A DNA stretch of 64,000 nt from Mikania micrantha (taxonomy: Eukaryota > Streptophyta > Magnoliopsida > Asterales > Asteraceae): contig CM018685.1 in assembly GCA_009363875.1 (NCBI GenBank), positions 61,613,648 to 61,677,647 of the forward strand, given 5' to 3'. Shown here piece by piece: positions 20,846 to 33,274 of this stretch (position 1 is its first letter; each line of letters opens with the position of its first letter). A model generated the notes under the pieces. That model made no database searches. It was given only the letters and a program-made list of their open reading frames with translations, and was not told the origin of the DNA. Made by a program: the position numbers and the translations under genes.

Positions 20846-23486
20846 AAGAAGAGTAGCCTCTTCTTCCTCACTTTTCAACTCTCACTCTCTCTCTAAAACA
20901 CACACACACGTCTCATCTCTCTCTCTACCTTCTCTCTACGATTTCAAGCTCGTTACCCGACGGAATCGCGAGATCTTGGAGTCCAGACAACCGCGTGATC
21001 GAGGGGAACAAGAGGATACGAAGAAATCTAACTTTTGATCTACAAAACGAGGTAAATCTAAAGTTATATTCACGGTTTTGTCAAATGTAACAAACCCTAT
21101 TTCACTAGTGATGGATTAACCGGTTTAAACACTAGATAACATGAAAATGAACTAGAATAGGTATTGGGAAGGACATGGTTGATCTTGTACAGGTTGTAGC
21201 TCGAAGGAGGATGACGATGATTAACAGGTTCGGTGGGATGGAGTTGGGTTCGCTGCAATGCAGCCACGAACCGAGCAGATCTGGCCGAACCTTTTTGTGA
21301 ATCACGAACCCTCTTGGGCGGGAAAGGGTGGGCCGAACCTTAGGGTGACCAGGTGCTTAGCCGAACCCTGCACCAACATATTAGCCGAACCTTTCTTGCC
21401 CACAAAGCCACGATGAACGAACCATGTACAAGGTGGCGAACCTTCTCTTGTGTTAGCCGAACTCTTGTGCTCACGAACCCTTCCCAAAGAACAATGATAA
21501 CCGAACCTTCATGGTGCCAAGCAAGGTGGCGAACCATCAGAGAGCTGCATGGGACGAACCTTGCATGATCATACCGAACCCTTCACCTGCGAACCCTTGG
21601 GCTGAAAGTCTTTCTCCTGGCCGAACCTTAGTAGCATGGGCCGAACCTATGGCTTTAGCCAAAAAGGTTCGCTGCCCTAATTGACTAATTGAACCCAAAC
21701 GAACTCAAAGCTAAGGTTAAATAGGAGATTAAACGTTAGGGATTAAGGATAACCGTGCATGCATGAATGACAATGGCCACAATATTAAATATATATATAT
21801 ATATGTATTATATGGTGAAGTTTCTTATGAAATGTGAATTATAAACTTTATAAACATAAATTGGGATTTAAATGATTTAAACAAAGGAGATTCATCTAAT
21901 TAAGTTATGCATGAACTTGATTTAAAGAACCTCCCCTTTTCCTTGTTAACAACACAAGTTTTGGAATGATGAGATTTAATTAGTGATAAATTCATTACAA
22001 TTTAAATTAAGATTTTGTGACTTAAATCATAGTGGTCAATTAGATGATTCATGCATGTATGTTTAAGTATGAGAAAGATTAGGGTTATCTATGAGAATAC
22101 CCATACTAACTCATAATAAGTCATCCCTAAAGGATAAGTTGAATATAGCCAATCTAAATCATATGTGATGATGAACAATTCACATAAAGTGGGGTAAATC
22201 TGTTACTTAGGATTTAACAAACTAAGTAACAATACACCTAGTGATGTGGGGAAAAACACTTATGGTTATTTAATTAAATTAAGTCATGTATACTTTTAAA
22301 CACGAGCACCTATTAACTACAGATTGTTGAGTTGGTCTTGAGTTTATCTACGCGAGCGCGCATTATACGAGAACCCGAAATCTAAGGACTTCAAGTGAGT
22401 TCTCATAACCTCCTTTTCTTTAAACTGTTTTAGTTTTAAAACCCGGAGGTGAAACATGTATACCGGTTTAAATATTATTTTGATAATACAAGGATAATAC
22501 CTGTTTATCATTATGATATTCACTATTATAAATTATCATTTTTATGGATTATCACTGATTATTATAAATCCGTGTAAACATTGTTATTGACTTCGGTGAA
22601 TAACAAAGATTACATGTATTGTCTCATACTCCGTGAAATCATTACTTTTAACTTCGGTTAATTGTTTTGACTGCATGTATTGTCACGTGGATGGTTTCCA
22701 CATCTGTGAAGCATTGCCTTTGACTTCGGTTATTTGCTTTGGCTTCATGTATTGTCACGTGGTTAGCGACCACTCCATGATTCATGTATCTAACTTATGT
22801 TAAATACATAAGGAATCATGTATAGTCACGAACATTGATTGAGAATATGATTGATTGAGTTTGGTTGATTTGTTGTGGATTGATTGCCTATATTTGATTA
22901 TGATTATTTGTGATTGGCTATGATTGATTTGGTTATGTGGTTATGTGATTGTGTATGTGTTTGGCTGTTGAATTGATGGATGTGTGTTGGATTATCTCAT
23001 ACAGGTATTCATATGGATTTTCTCAAGAGAATCATAAGTTTTAAACCCGTTTTAAACAAAGCATTTTATAAAACCATTTTAAGCATAAACTTTCAAACGC
23101 ATTTTACTAAAACATTTTTAAATATAAAAACTTATGATTACTCACCAACTACTTTTGTAGTTGACACTTGATTTTCTTACATGTTTCAGGTGATGGAGAC
23201 AAGTAGGAATGAAGAGAGGATCTCTTCTATTTTGGACATCATCATCATATAGGATCTTGGACTTAGTTAATTAACTAAATTTCTGGCGATTAGAGTTTAG
23301 TTAGTTTAACTAAATCTTTTGTGTATTTGACATACTTGATTCATGATAAACATGATTTTTGTGTAATTATTGTGGTTGATTAAATGATATATGATGATAT
23401 GATTTAGATGCCCATGAGCTTGTGAACAATCTACACATCCCTCGTGGCATCCCGATGATTCCGCCGTCGGTCGGGGTGTTACAGAT

Positions 23487-23500
23487 TGGTATCAGAGCCT
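23487..23500 (+). promoter_or_regulatory. Primer binding site of P (initiator tRNA-Met)
   Basis: TGGTATCAGAGCCT starts three bases after the 5' LTR; complementary to the 3' end of plant initiator tRNA-Met. Confidence 0.93.
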
Positions 23501-23721
23501 GGGTTATAGGGAATTAGGTTACTAGAAATGGTTGACCTAGTCTATAACCATAGGATACCCTAGTATGAATTAAATTCATACACTAGTTAGTATATTCAGG
23601 ATTTCATGCTTATGTGTTTATTACATGTTAATTGAACTCCTGTTATACATCTGATATATATACTGCTTATTGATTTCTTGCTTACGTGTGCCCTAATGAT
23701 TCGATAAGGACATACACGTGG

Positions 23722-23806
23722 TGTATCGTAAAGGTGGTGGGACGTTGGCTAGGGCAGTTGCGACTGACCCTTACATATGCCCTATATATATACCATTTAC
23801 GGTACA
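23722..23806 (+). other. Conserved stem-loop module, copy 2 (P leader)
   Basis: Outer stem TGTATCGTAAA with TTTACGGTACA (11 pairs, one G-U). Same core, inner hairpin and TACATATGCCCTATATATA segment as copy 1. Confidence 0.75.
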
Positions 23807-23946
23807 TTGGGTGGATGTCAGTATTGAAGAATGTGGGAACTACCCGTTTGGGAAATTACCTGCTTAAGAAATTAAATGCTTAGGGATTATCTGCTTTAGG
23901 AATTATTTGTTTTATCTATAAACTCCAGACAAGGACACACTCGTGG

Positions 23947-24031
23947 TATACTACAAAGGTGGTGGGACGGTGGCTGGGGCAGTTGCGACTGACCCCTACA
24001 TATGCCCTATACATATACCATTTGTAGTATA
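23947..24031 (+). other. Conserved stem-loop module, copy 3 (P leader)
   Basis: Outer stem TATACTACAAA with TTTGTAGTATA: 11 perfect pairs, different in sequence from the other copies. Core and inner hairpin as in copy 1. Confidence 0.78.
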
Positions 24032-24669
24032 TTGGGGGTCTGTCAGTGTCAGGAACTTAGGATATTACTAGGAATTATTGTGAGATGGATGTTGATGGTC
24101 TGTTGGTTAAGGTTGGTTTGGATTGACACTTTGGATGATCACACTTGATAAACACTTATAAACTCACTTATAAAAACATACGGATTGGACACGTAGGGTG
24201 CATAGGATTAATGAACGATATGAGCGATTAGTGATGAAATATGGACTAGGGTGATGATATAGACACTTGATGATAATATAAACGCATAGTGATGATACTA
24301 ACACTTAGTGATGGTATGGACACTTGATGAGAATAAACTATAGGGAGGATATGAACACTTAGTGACAATAAGAGCACTTCGTGATGATATGAACCCTTAA
24401 TGATGATTATCTACATTGGGATTGATATGAATTTTAGTGAACTTATACAATTGGGGGAAACTTAATGTCAGGTGAACTTAGACATTAGGTGAACTTAGAA
24501 ATAGGCAAGCCTACATGTCAGGTGAACTTAGACATTAGGCAAACCTAATTGTTCAAGGACACTAGTGATCACTTCACACAAAATTATCCTATTTAGGATA
24601 AGGTTTGTGAAGTGAGATTATGGTGAAATACATGACACACTCTACACACTAGCAAGGGCATAATCGTGG

Positions 24670-24753
24670 TGCAATGGAACGGTGGTGGGACGGTGTAGGG
24701 GAGATTGCGATCTACCTCTGCATATGCCCTATATATAAGCTTGTTGCATTGCA
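24670..24753 (+). other. Conserved stem-loop module, copy 4 (P leader)
   Basis: Outer stem TGCAATGGAAC with GTTGCATTGCA (10 of 11 pairs). The inner hairpin is changed on both sides, AGAT-TGCG-ATCT instead of CAGT-TGCG-ACTG, keeping the pairing and the TGCG loop. Confidence 0.78.
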
Positions 24754-25008
24754 TTGGGAGGTTGTCAGTGTTAGTATAGAGTGAGGAATGTATAGGACCT
24801 AGGAATAGTTAGCTAACACTAGTTATGACCAACTAGGACACTTAGAATAATAACAGGAAATTATAAACCTTTATGAGTTTAAATAACAGATAGGAAATAA
24901 ATATAGTTCCTATATGTAATCCTAACTGTTTAAAATAAACCCAATTGACCATTGTTTGTATGACTTACGTTGTAAACGGTAGTAACATGTTTCTAATTTC
25001 TCAGAAAC

Positions 25009-28000
25009 ATGCCGCCTCGCCGTCACAACGAAGATGACTCAAACAGTGGGGATGCTAACAACGGTAACGCCAACTCCGGCATACAAGAGTTAGCCACACT
25101 TATTTCTGGATTGGTGAGCCAACTGACTCAGGCTAACCAGAACATCAACCAGAACCGAGGTGGTGCAAACCAGACAACTTGCACGTTCAAACACTTCAAT
25201 TCCTGTAATCCCCTGAAATTTACGGGTGCTGAATCAGCCACTGGTCTGCTGCAGTGGTTCGAGAGTATGGAGAACACCTTCATCAACAGCGAATGTCCCG
25301 AGAATCTGAAAGTTCGCTATGCCACCAGTGTTTTCCAAAAGAGAGCACTGACTTGGTGGAATGGGGAAAAACGAACTAGGGGAGTGGATACTGCACTTGC
25401 ACTGACATGGACGGAGGTCAAAAATCTGATGACCACTGAATTCTGTCCTAGAAGCGAGATGAGGAAACTGGAGACGGAGTTCTGGGAACTCAAACAAGAT
25501 AGTGGTGAGAACGTCATCTACAATACTCAATTCCATGAGTATAGTCTGCTAGTGCCTCATATGGTGACACCCTTGGAGAGGGCGATTGAGAAATATATCG
25601 GCGGGCTGCCGGTACAGATTCAGGATACGGTCTACGGGAGTAATCCCAAAACACTGGAGGCTGCTATCCGTCTATCTGCAACTCTTACTGATAACCATGT
25701 GAAGAATGGGACACTTACTCGGAAGGGACACAAGAAGACTGACACCAAGACTACTGCAAAAGAAGTCAAAACTGAAGTCAAGTCTGAAGCTGCTAGCTCG
25801 TCCAAAAGCAGCAACAGGAAGAGAAAGAATCGGAACTTCATGGTCACTGTACCTGCTGCGAAGTCTGCGCAGCAATCATCAAACAATTCTGCTGCAAGAA
25901 GTTACACTGGGAACACTCCCCAATGTAATACTTGCAGGTATCATCACGCACCTAACTTGCCATGTCGCGTCTGCAACAACTGTGGCAAGTTTGGGCACTA
26001 TGCTAATGTTTGTAGGAGTGCATTGCAAGCACAAAGGATGCAACAAGCACCGCTTGCACTGCCAGCTCCTCATGCTCAACCTATTCCGGCTGTACCCATT
26101 CGCCAGGTACCTCAGGCACAGGCAAGAGTCTGTTATGAATGTGGTGAAGTGGGTCACTTCAGAAATCAGTGCCCAAAGTTGACTGGAAATAATCAAAGGG
26201 TGGCAAGAGGCCGGGCTTTTCAACTGAATGCTCCAGCTGCTCAAGCCAACCAGGATGTGGTCAACGGTACATTTCTGATCAACAACTCTTATGCATCTGT
26301 CTTATTTGATTCTGGTGCCGATAGGAGTTTCGTTTCATATGATTTTGAATGCTTGCTTGGTAGAACACGTACATACTTAGATAAACCGTTCAATGTGGAA
26401 GTGGCTGACGGAAACACTATTGATATTGACACTATTATCGTTGGATGTACGGTGAACTTAAATGATCACGTTTTCCCAATTGATCTCATACCTATGCATC
26501 TTGGTAGCTTTGATGTTATCATAGGCATGGATTGGTTAGCCACCCACAGAGCGGAGATTGTTTGTCATGAGAAATATATTCGTATTCCATTACCTTCGGG
26601 TGAAACTTTGAGAATATTTGGAGAAACTGCTAGTAAAGGTCTTAAGCTGATGTCTTGCACAAAAGCACATAAGTACCTTAGGAAGAAATGTATAGCCTTC
26701 TTAGCACACATTGTGGAGAAGAAAGAGAAAGAAAAGAGAATTGAAGATGTTCCGGTGATACGAGATTTTCCAGAAGTCTTTCCAGACGATTTACCGGGTC
26801 TTCCACCAGAACGTCAAGTTGAGTTTCGGATCGACTTAGTACCTGGTGCGAACCCAGTCGCCAAAGCTCCTTATAGACTTGCGCCTTCGGAGTTGCAAGA
26901 GTTGGCGAGTCAACTGCAAGAACTTACCGATAAAGGGTTCATTCGCCCGAGCCATTCGCCATGGGGTGCACCGGTCCTGTTTGTCAAGAAGAAGGACGGG
27001 TCATTCCGAATGTGCATCGACTACCGCGAGTTGAACAAACTCACAATCAAGAATCGATATCCACTGCCGCGTATCGATGATCTCTTCGATCAGCTTCAAG
27101 GCTCGGCATGGTTTTCAAAAATCGATCTTAGGTCTGGGTATCATCAGCTTCGCGTACATGATGATGATATTCCCAAGACAGCTTTTAGAACAAGATATGG
27201 CCACTATGAATTTCTGGTAATGCCTTTCGGTCTTACCAATGCACCTGCGGTTTTCATGGATCTCATGAACCGTGTTTGCAGGCCATACTTAGATAAATTT
27301 GTGATTGTATTCATTGATGATATTCTGATCTACTCAAAGACTAAGGAAGAACATGAAAAACACCTTAAGTTGGTTTTGAAGATTCTAAGAGAGGAGCGAC
27401 TGTATGCCAAATTCTCTAAATGTGAATTTTGGCTTAAGGAAGTTCAATTCTTGGGGCACATAGTCAACGAATACGGTGTTCACGTGGATCCTGCAAAGAT
27501 CGATGCTGTGAAGAATTGGAGTACACCAAAGACACCGACGGAGATTCGATCGTTTCTTGGACTTGCCGGTTACTATCGGCGGTTTATATCGAATTTCTCC
27601 AGAATCGCTGTCCCTCTCACCGCTTTGACTCAGAAGAATAGGCCATATGAGTGGGGACCAAAGCAAGAAGAGGCATTTCAGACTCTGAAGCAGAAACTTT
27701 GTGATGCTCCTGTATTGACATTGCCTGAGGGAAATGATGATTTTGTAGTTTATTGTGATGCATCCAACCTAGGTCTCGGTTGTGTTCTCATGCAACGGGG
27801 AAAGGTCGTGGCTTATGCATCAAGACAATTGAAAATTCATGAGAAGAACTACACTACACACGACTTGGAACTTGGTGCAGTCGTGTTTGCCTTGAAGATA
27901 TGGAGACACTATCTTTATGGCACTAAGTGTGTAGTGTTCACTGATCATAAAAGCTTGCAACATATTCTCAATCAGAAAGAACTCAATATGAGACAACGGA

Positions 28001-29571
28001 GATGGGTTGAACTGTTGAATGATTATGACTGTGAAATTTGCTACCATCCTGGTAAGGCGAATGTAGTAGCAGACGCGCTTAGTCGCAAGAGTCAAGTTCA
28101 AATCCATAGTGTCCGAGTGCACAATAACCTCCGTAATGATGTTCTCACAGCCCAACAACACTCATTAGCTCAAGATAATTTGAAGAATGAGATGTCTTGC
28201 GGGGCTGAAATCTTATTGGAAACTAAGGATGACGGTTTAATGTATTATTTGAATCGGTTGTGGATACCGAACAGGGGTGATCTGAGGATGCTGATTATGG
28301 ATGAAGCTCACAAATCTCGTTACTCAATCCATCCGGGCTCTGATAAGATGTATCAAGACCTTAGGGGCTTGTACTGGTGGCCTGGAATGAAGAAGGATAT
28401 TGCTGAATATGTGTCAAAATGTCTTAACTGTGCCAAAGTCAAGGCAGAACATCAGCGACCTTCGGGATTGTTACTACAACCAGAAATACCGATGTGGAAG
28501 TGGGAGAATATCTCCATGGATTTCATTACTAAACTCCCACGAACCGCAAACGGTAAAGATAGTATTTGGGTGATAGTTGATAGATTAACCAAGTCGGCTC
28601 ATTTCTTACCGATACGTGAGACTTACCCTGTGCGGAAGTTAGCTCGTATTTACATTGATGAAATCGTTAGCCGACATGGTATTCCCTTGAGTATAATATC
28701 GGATCGTGATGCTCGTTTCACGGCGCGATTTTGGGAATCACTACATGAAGCTTTTGGAACAAGACTAGATCTTAGCACTGCTTATCATCCTCAAACGGAT
28801 GGTCAAACGGAGCGAACGATTCAGACATTGGAAGACATGTTGAGAGCTTGTGTCATCGATTTCGGTGGCAATTGGGATAGCCATTTACCATTGGTTGAAT
28901 TCTCGTATAACAACAGTTATCACGCGAGCATTGGTATGGCACCGTTTGAAGCTCTTTATGGCAGGAAATGTCGGTCACCTATTTGTTGGACCGAAGTCGG
29001 CGATTCGCAGATTACTGGCCCAGAGATTATTCAGGAAACGACTGACAAGATCCGCCAGATCCGCGACAATCTGTGAGCTGCTCGCAGCAGACAGAAGAGT
29101 TACGCGGACAAACGAAGAAAACCTTTAGAGTTTGAAGTGGGAGATATGGTATTGCTTAAAGTGTCGCCTTGGAAGGGCGTTGTTCGATTCGGAAAGAAGG
29201 GGAAGCTTGCTCCACGTTATGTTGGCCCTTTTAAGATCCTTGAACGGATCGGGAAGGTTGCTTACAAATTGGAACTTCCTCCTGAACTTAGTAATGTGCA
29301 TCCGACGTTTCACGTGTCCAATCTAAGAAAGTGCTTAGCTGATCAAGATCTTCAGGTACCACTCGATGACATCCGCATCGATGATACCATGCACTTTGTT
29401 GAAAAACCAGTGGAGATAATGGATCGGGAGATTAAACAGCTCAAACGCAGTAGAATTCCAATTGTCAAAGTACGTTGGGAATCGAAGCGTGGTCCAGAAT
29501 TCACATGGGAGCGGGAAGATCAGATGAAGCTTAAGTACCCACATTTATTTACTACGGTCACTCCAAGTTGA
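25009..29571 (+). pseudogene. Element P gag-pol polyprotein with one internal stop
   Basis: ATG 25009 (MPPRRHNEDD) to TGA 29569-29571: 1521 codons in one frame, interrupted only by TGA at 29074-29076. Approximate domains: gag 60-215 (HFNSCNPLKFTG, LTWWNG); zinc knuckles near 322 (CNNCGKFGHYANVC) and 375 (CYECGEVGHFRNQC); aspartic protease near 431 (VLFDSGADRSFVS); RT from ~600 with YRELNKLTIKNRYPLPRIDD and FIDDILIYS near 769; RNase H ~910-1000 (VVYCDASNLGLGCVLMQ, TDHKSLQHIL). The integrase has a zinc finger ~1100-1144 and core acids in ISMDFITKLP (~1168), IISDRDARF (~1230) and DGQTERTIQTLEDML (~1266). A tail ends EREDQMKLKYPHLF. The stop truncates the product after the integrase core, before the DNA-binding/chromodomain-like tail. 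It encodes the virus-like particle protein and the enzymes for reverse transcription and integration. Confidence 0.95.
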
Positions 29572-29605
29572 ATTTCGGGACGAAATTCCTTTAACTAGGG
29601 GAGAC
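29570..29605 (+). promoter_or_regulatory. Conserved hairpin and polypurine tract of P
   Basis: GAATTTCGGGACGAAATTC (29570-29588) is a perfect 8-bp hairpin overlapping the pol stop codon. AGGGGAGAC (29597-29605) directly precedes the 3' LTR and is the polypurine tract. The hairpin core is shared with element A. Confidence 0.85.
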
Positions 29606-32600
29606 TGTAACATCACTGTACTTTCAGTTGTCCGTACGTCCGTACATCCGTACGATTGTACTGTTACGACTGGAGATTTATTTATTATGAATGATTATGA
29701 AATTATTGATTGACATTACTGATATTATCACTGTACTGGTATGCATGTTCATAATTTATTTTACGCGCAAACCACGGGAAGTTTAGTTGTAATTCAACTA
29801 AACAGACCCGTAGTGTTTATCGCAGTTACTTATTATTGATGATGATGGATTAATGGTCCGAGATTGGATTGAGGTTAGAACTGGTAGTTATTTGAGTCTG
29901 GTTACTAAACGTAGTCAAGGACCCATGGTCATGGTTTATCGAAATAGCGGTGGGACGGTGGCTAGGGCAGTTGCGACTGACCCTTACATATGCCCTATAT
30001 ATATGCATATTTCGGTCTATCATGGATGTGTCGGTGACTAGGGTTTAGTGGGTTTTGGTTTGGGAAATGATAATATTAAAGATGATTAATAATGAGAATT
30101 GATTACGCGATGGTGAGGTTACGGATATCATTTAAACGAGAATATTAATTCAGAAATATTAACTTAATAATGTATTCGCGTGGGTGACGATTCACACGAA
30201 TATAATTATTAGGAATAATATTCTAAAACGATATTCCATAAATCTTAGATCAAATCGAAATGCGATACGAGCATCGGATTCGCAAAGGTGACGATCTTTA
30301 CGAATACGTACGCGAGTAACGCGTTTCGACGAGATAATTAAATAATATCAAACGATATTAATTTAATAAATTTATAACTTAAAACGTTTATTAGGAATCA
30401 CAACTTGAAGCGTTTCAAATATATTTAATTATTAATTTAATTGTTTAACGATAATGAAACGGAATCAATTTATGAAACATTTTATTTAAAACCATTTTAT
30501 TAAAACAAAACTTATTTATTTAAATGCTTTGTATTTTAAAACATGTTTACGATTAAAAACCGAGCATTTTATTATATTATATCGCGATAAAAACGAGACC
30601 AAACGCGTGGGGACGGGACGCGATATAAGAAAGAAGAGTAGCCTCTTCTTCCTCACTTTTCAACTCTCACACTCTCTCTAAAACACACACACACGTCTCA
30701 TCTCTCTCTCTCTACCTTCTCTCTACGATTTCAAGCTCGTTACCCGACGGAATCGCGAGATCTTGGAGTCCAGACAACCGCGTGATCGAGGGGAACAAGA
30801 GGATACGAAGAAATCTAGCTTTTGATCTACAAAACGAGGTAAATCTGAAGTTATATTCACGGTTTTGTCAAATGTAACAAACCCTATTTCACTAGTGATG
30901 GATTAACCGGTTTAAACACTAGATAACATGAAAATGAACTAGAATAGGTATTGGGAAGGACATGGTTGATCTTGTACAGGTTGTAGCTCGAAGGAGGATG
31001 ACGATGATTAACAGGTTCGGTGGGATGGAGTTGGGTTCGCTGCAATGCAGCCACGAACCGAGCAGATCTGGCCGAACCTTTTTGTGAATCACGAACCCTC
31101 TTGGGCGGGAAAGGGTGGGCCGAACCTTAGGGTGACCAGGTGCTTAGCCGAACCCTGCACCAACATATTAGCCGAACCTTTCTTGCCCACAAAGCCACGA
31201 TGAACGAACCATGTACAAGGTGGCGAACCTTCTCTTGTGTTAGCCGAACTCTTGTGCTCACGAACCCTTCCCAAAGAACAATGATAACCGAACCTTCATG
31301 GTGCCAAGCAAGGTGGCGAACCATCAGAGAGCTGCATGGGACGAACCTTGCATGATCATACCGAACCCTTCACCTGCGAACCCTTGGGCTGAAAGTCTTT
31401 CTCCTGGCCGAACCTTAGTAGCAAGGGCCGAACCTATGGCTTTAGCCAAAAAGGTTCGCTGCCCTAATTGACTAATTGAACCCAAACGAACTCAAAGCTA
31501 AGGTTAAATAGGAGATTAAACGTTAGGGATTAAGGATAACCGTGCATGCATGAATGACAATGGCCACAATATTAAATATATATATATATATATATGTATT
31601 ATATGGTGAAGTTTCTTATGAAATGTGAATTATAAACTTTATAAACATAAATTGGGATTTAAATGATTTAAACAAAGGAGATTCATCTAATTAAGTTATG
31701 CATGAACTTGATTTAAAGAACCTCCCCTTTTCCTTGTTAACAACACAAGTTTTGGAATGATGAGATTGAATTAGTGATAAATTCATTACAATTTAAATTA
31801 AGATTTTGTGACTTAAATCATAGTGGTCAATTAGATGATTCATGCATGTATGTTTAAGTATGAGAAAGATTAGGGTTATCTATGAGAATACCCATACTAA
31901 CTCATAATAAGTCATCCCTAAAGGATAAGTTGAATATAGCCAATCTAAATCATATGTGATGATGAACAATTCACATAAAGTGGGGTAAATCTGTTACTTA
32001 GGATTTAACAAACTAAGTAACAATACACCTAGTGATGTGGGGAAAAACACTTATGGTTATTTAATTAAATTAAGTCATGTATACTTTTAAACACGAGCAC
32101 CTATTAACTACAGATTGTTGAGTTGGTCTTGAGTTTATCTACGCGAGCGCGCATTATACGAGAACCCGAAATCTAAGGACTTCAAGTGAGTTCTCATAAC
32201 CTCCTTTTCTTTAAACTGTTTTAGTTTTAAAACCCGGAGGTGAAACATGTATACCGGTTTAAATATTATTTTGATAATACAAGGATAATACCTGTTTATC
32301 ATTATGATATTCACTATTATAAATTATCATTTTTATGGATTATCACTGATTATTATAAATCCGTGTAAACATTGTTATTGACTTCGGTGAATAACAAAGA
32401 TTACATGTATTGTCTCATACTCCGTGAAATCATTACTTTTAACTTCGGTTAATTGTTTTGACTGCATGTATTGTCACGTGGATGGTTTCCACATCTGTGA
32501 AGCATTGCCTTTGACTTCGGTTATTTGCTTTGGCTTCATGTATTGTCACGTGGTTAGCGACCACTCCATGATTCATGTATCTAACTTATGTTAAATACAT

Positions 32601-33274
32601 AAGGAATCATGTATAGTCACGAACATTGATTGAGAATATGATTGATTGAGTTTGGTTGATTTGTTGTGGATTGATTGCCTATATTTGATTATGATTATTT
32701 GTGATTGGCTATGATTGATTTGGTTATGTGGTTATGTGATTGTGTATGTGTTTGGCTGTTGAATTGATGGATGTGTGTTGGATTATCTCATACAGGTATT
32801 CATATGGATTTTCTCAAGAGAATCATAAGTTTTAAACCCGTTTTAAACAAAGCATTTTATAAAACCATTTTAAGCATAAACTTTCAAACGCATTTTACTA
32901 AAACATTTTTAAATATAAAAACTTATGATTACTCACCAACTACTTTTGTAGTTGACACTTGATTTTCTTACATGTTTCAGGTGATGGAGACAAGTAGGAA
33001 TGAAGAGAGGATCTCTTCTATTTTGGACATCATCATCATATAGGATCTTGGACTTAGTTAATTAACTAAATTTCTGGCGATTAGAGTTTAGTTAGTTTAA
33101 CTAAATCTTTTGTGTATTTGACATACTTGATTCATGATAAACATGATTTTTGTGTAATTATTGTGGTTGATTAAATGATATATGATGATATGATTTAGAT
33201 GCCCATGAGCTTGTGAACAATCTACACATCCCTCGTGGCATCCCGATGATTCCGCCGTCGGTCGGGGTGTTACA
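29606..33274 (+). repeat. 3' LTR of element P
   Basis: Direct repeat of 19821-23483 at offset 9785, with small indels (for example a longer TA run near 31577). It ends GGGGTGTTACA, then the duplicated TAATG. Confidence 0.95.
29937..30016 (+). other. Conserved stem-loop module, copy 1' (P 3' LTR)
   Basis: LTR duplicate of the copy at 20152-20231; not an independent observation. Confidence 0.7.

Larger units (their letters stand above)
19821..23483 (+). repeat. 5' LTR of element P
   Basis: It starts TGTAACATCACTGTAC and ends GGGGTGTTACA. It contains one copy of the conserved stem-loop module (20152-20231), a TATA-like GATATAAG (about 20837) followed by a CT-rich tract, a possible intron (donor GGTAAAT at 21051, acceptor TTTCAG at 23189), a zone dense in CCGAACC words (21228-21672), and degenerate ~80-bp repeats with ACTTCGGTTA and TGTATTGTCACGTGG (about 22570-22770). 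Confidence 0.93.
23501..25008 (+). other. Leader of element P
   Basis: About 1.5 kb of untranslated leader with three copies of the stem-loop module and several short ACTTAGTGATGA and GGTGAACTTAGACATTAGG-like repeats (24230-24550). TTTCTCAG just before the gag ATG could be a splice acceptor. No ORF of note. Confidence 0.7.
19821..33274 (+). mobile_element. Full-length Ty3/gypsy retrotransposon P
   Basis: A complete structure: 5' LTR, primer site, ~1.5-kb leader, one gag-pol frame, polypurine tract and 3' LTR, flanked by the perfect 5-bp duplication TAATG (19816-19820 and 33275-33279). The LTRs are 3663 and 3669 bp and differ only at scattered bases and microsatellite lengths, so insertion was recent. 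Polyprotein motifs group it with Tekay/Del-type elements, like A, but the LTRs are unrelated to A over most of their length. One nonsense codon in the integrase tail is the only obvious defect. Confidence 0.95.

Noticed and set aside
21302..21568. Short ORFs in the CCGAACC zone of the P LTR
   Set aside because: Present on both strands in several frames, repeated in both LTRs, no domain.
25706..26244. 158- and 121-codon ORFs overlapping gag of P
   Set aside because: Out-of-frame and antisense shadows of the gag zinc-knuckle region.
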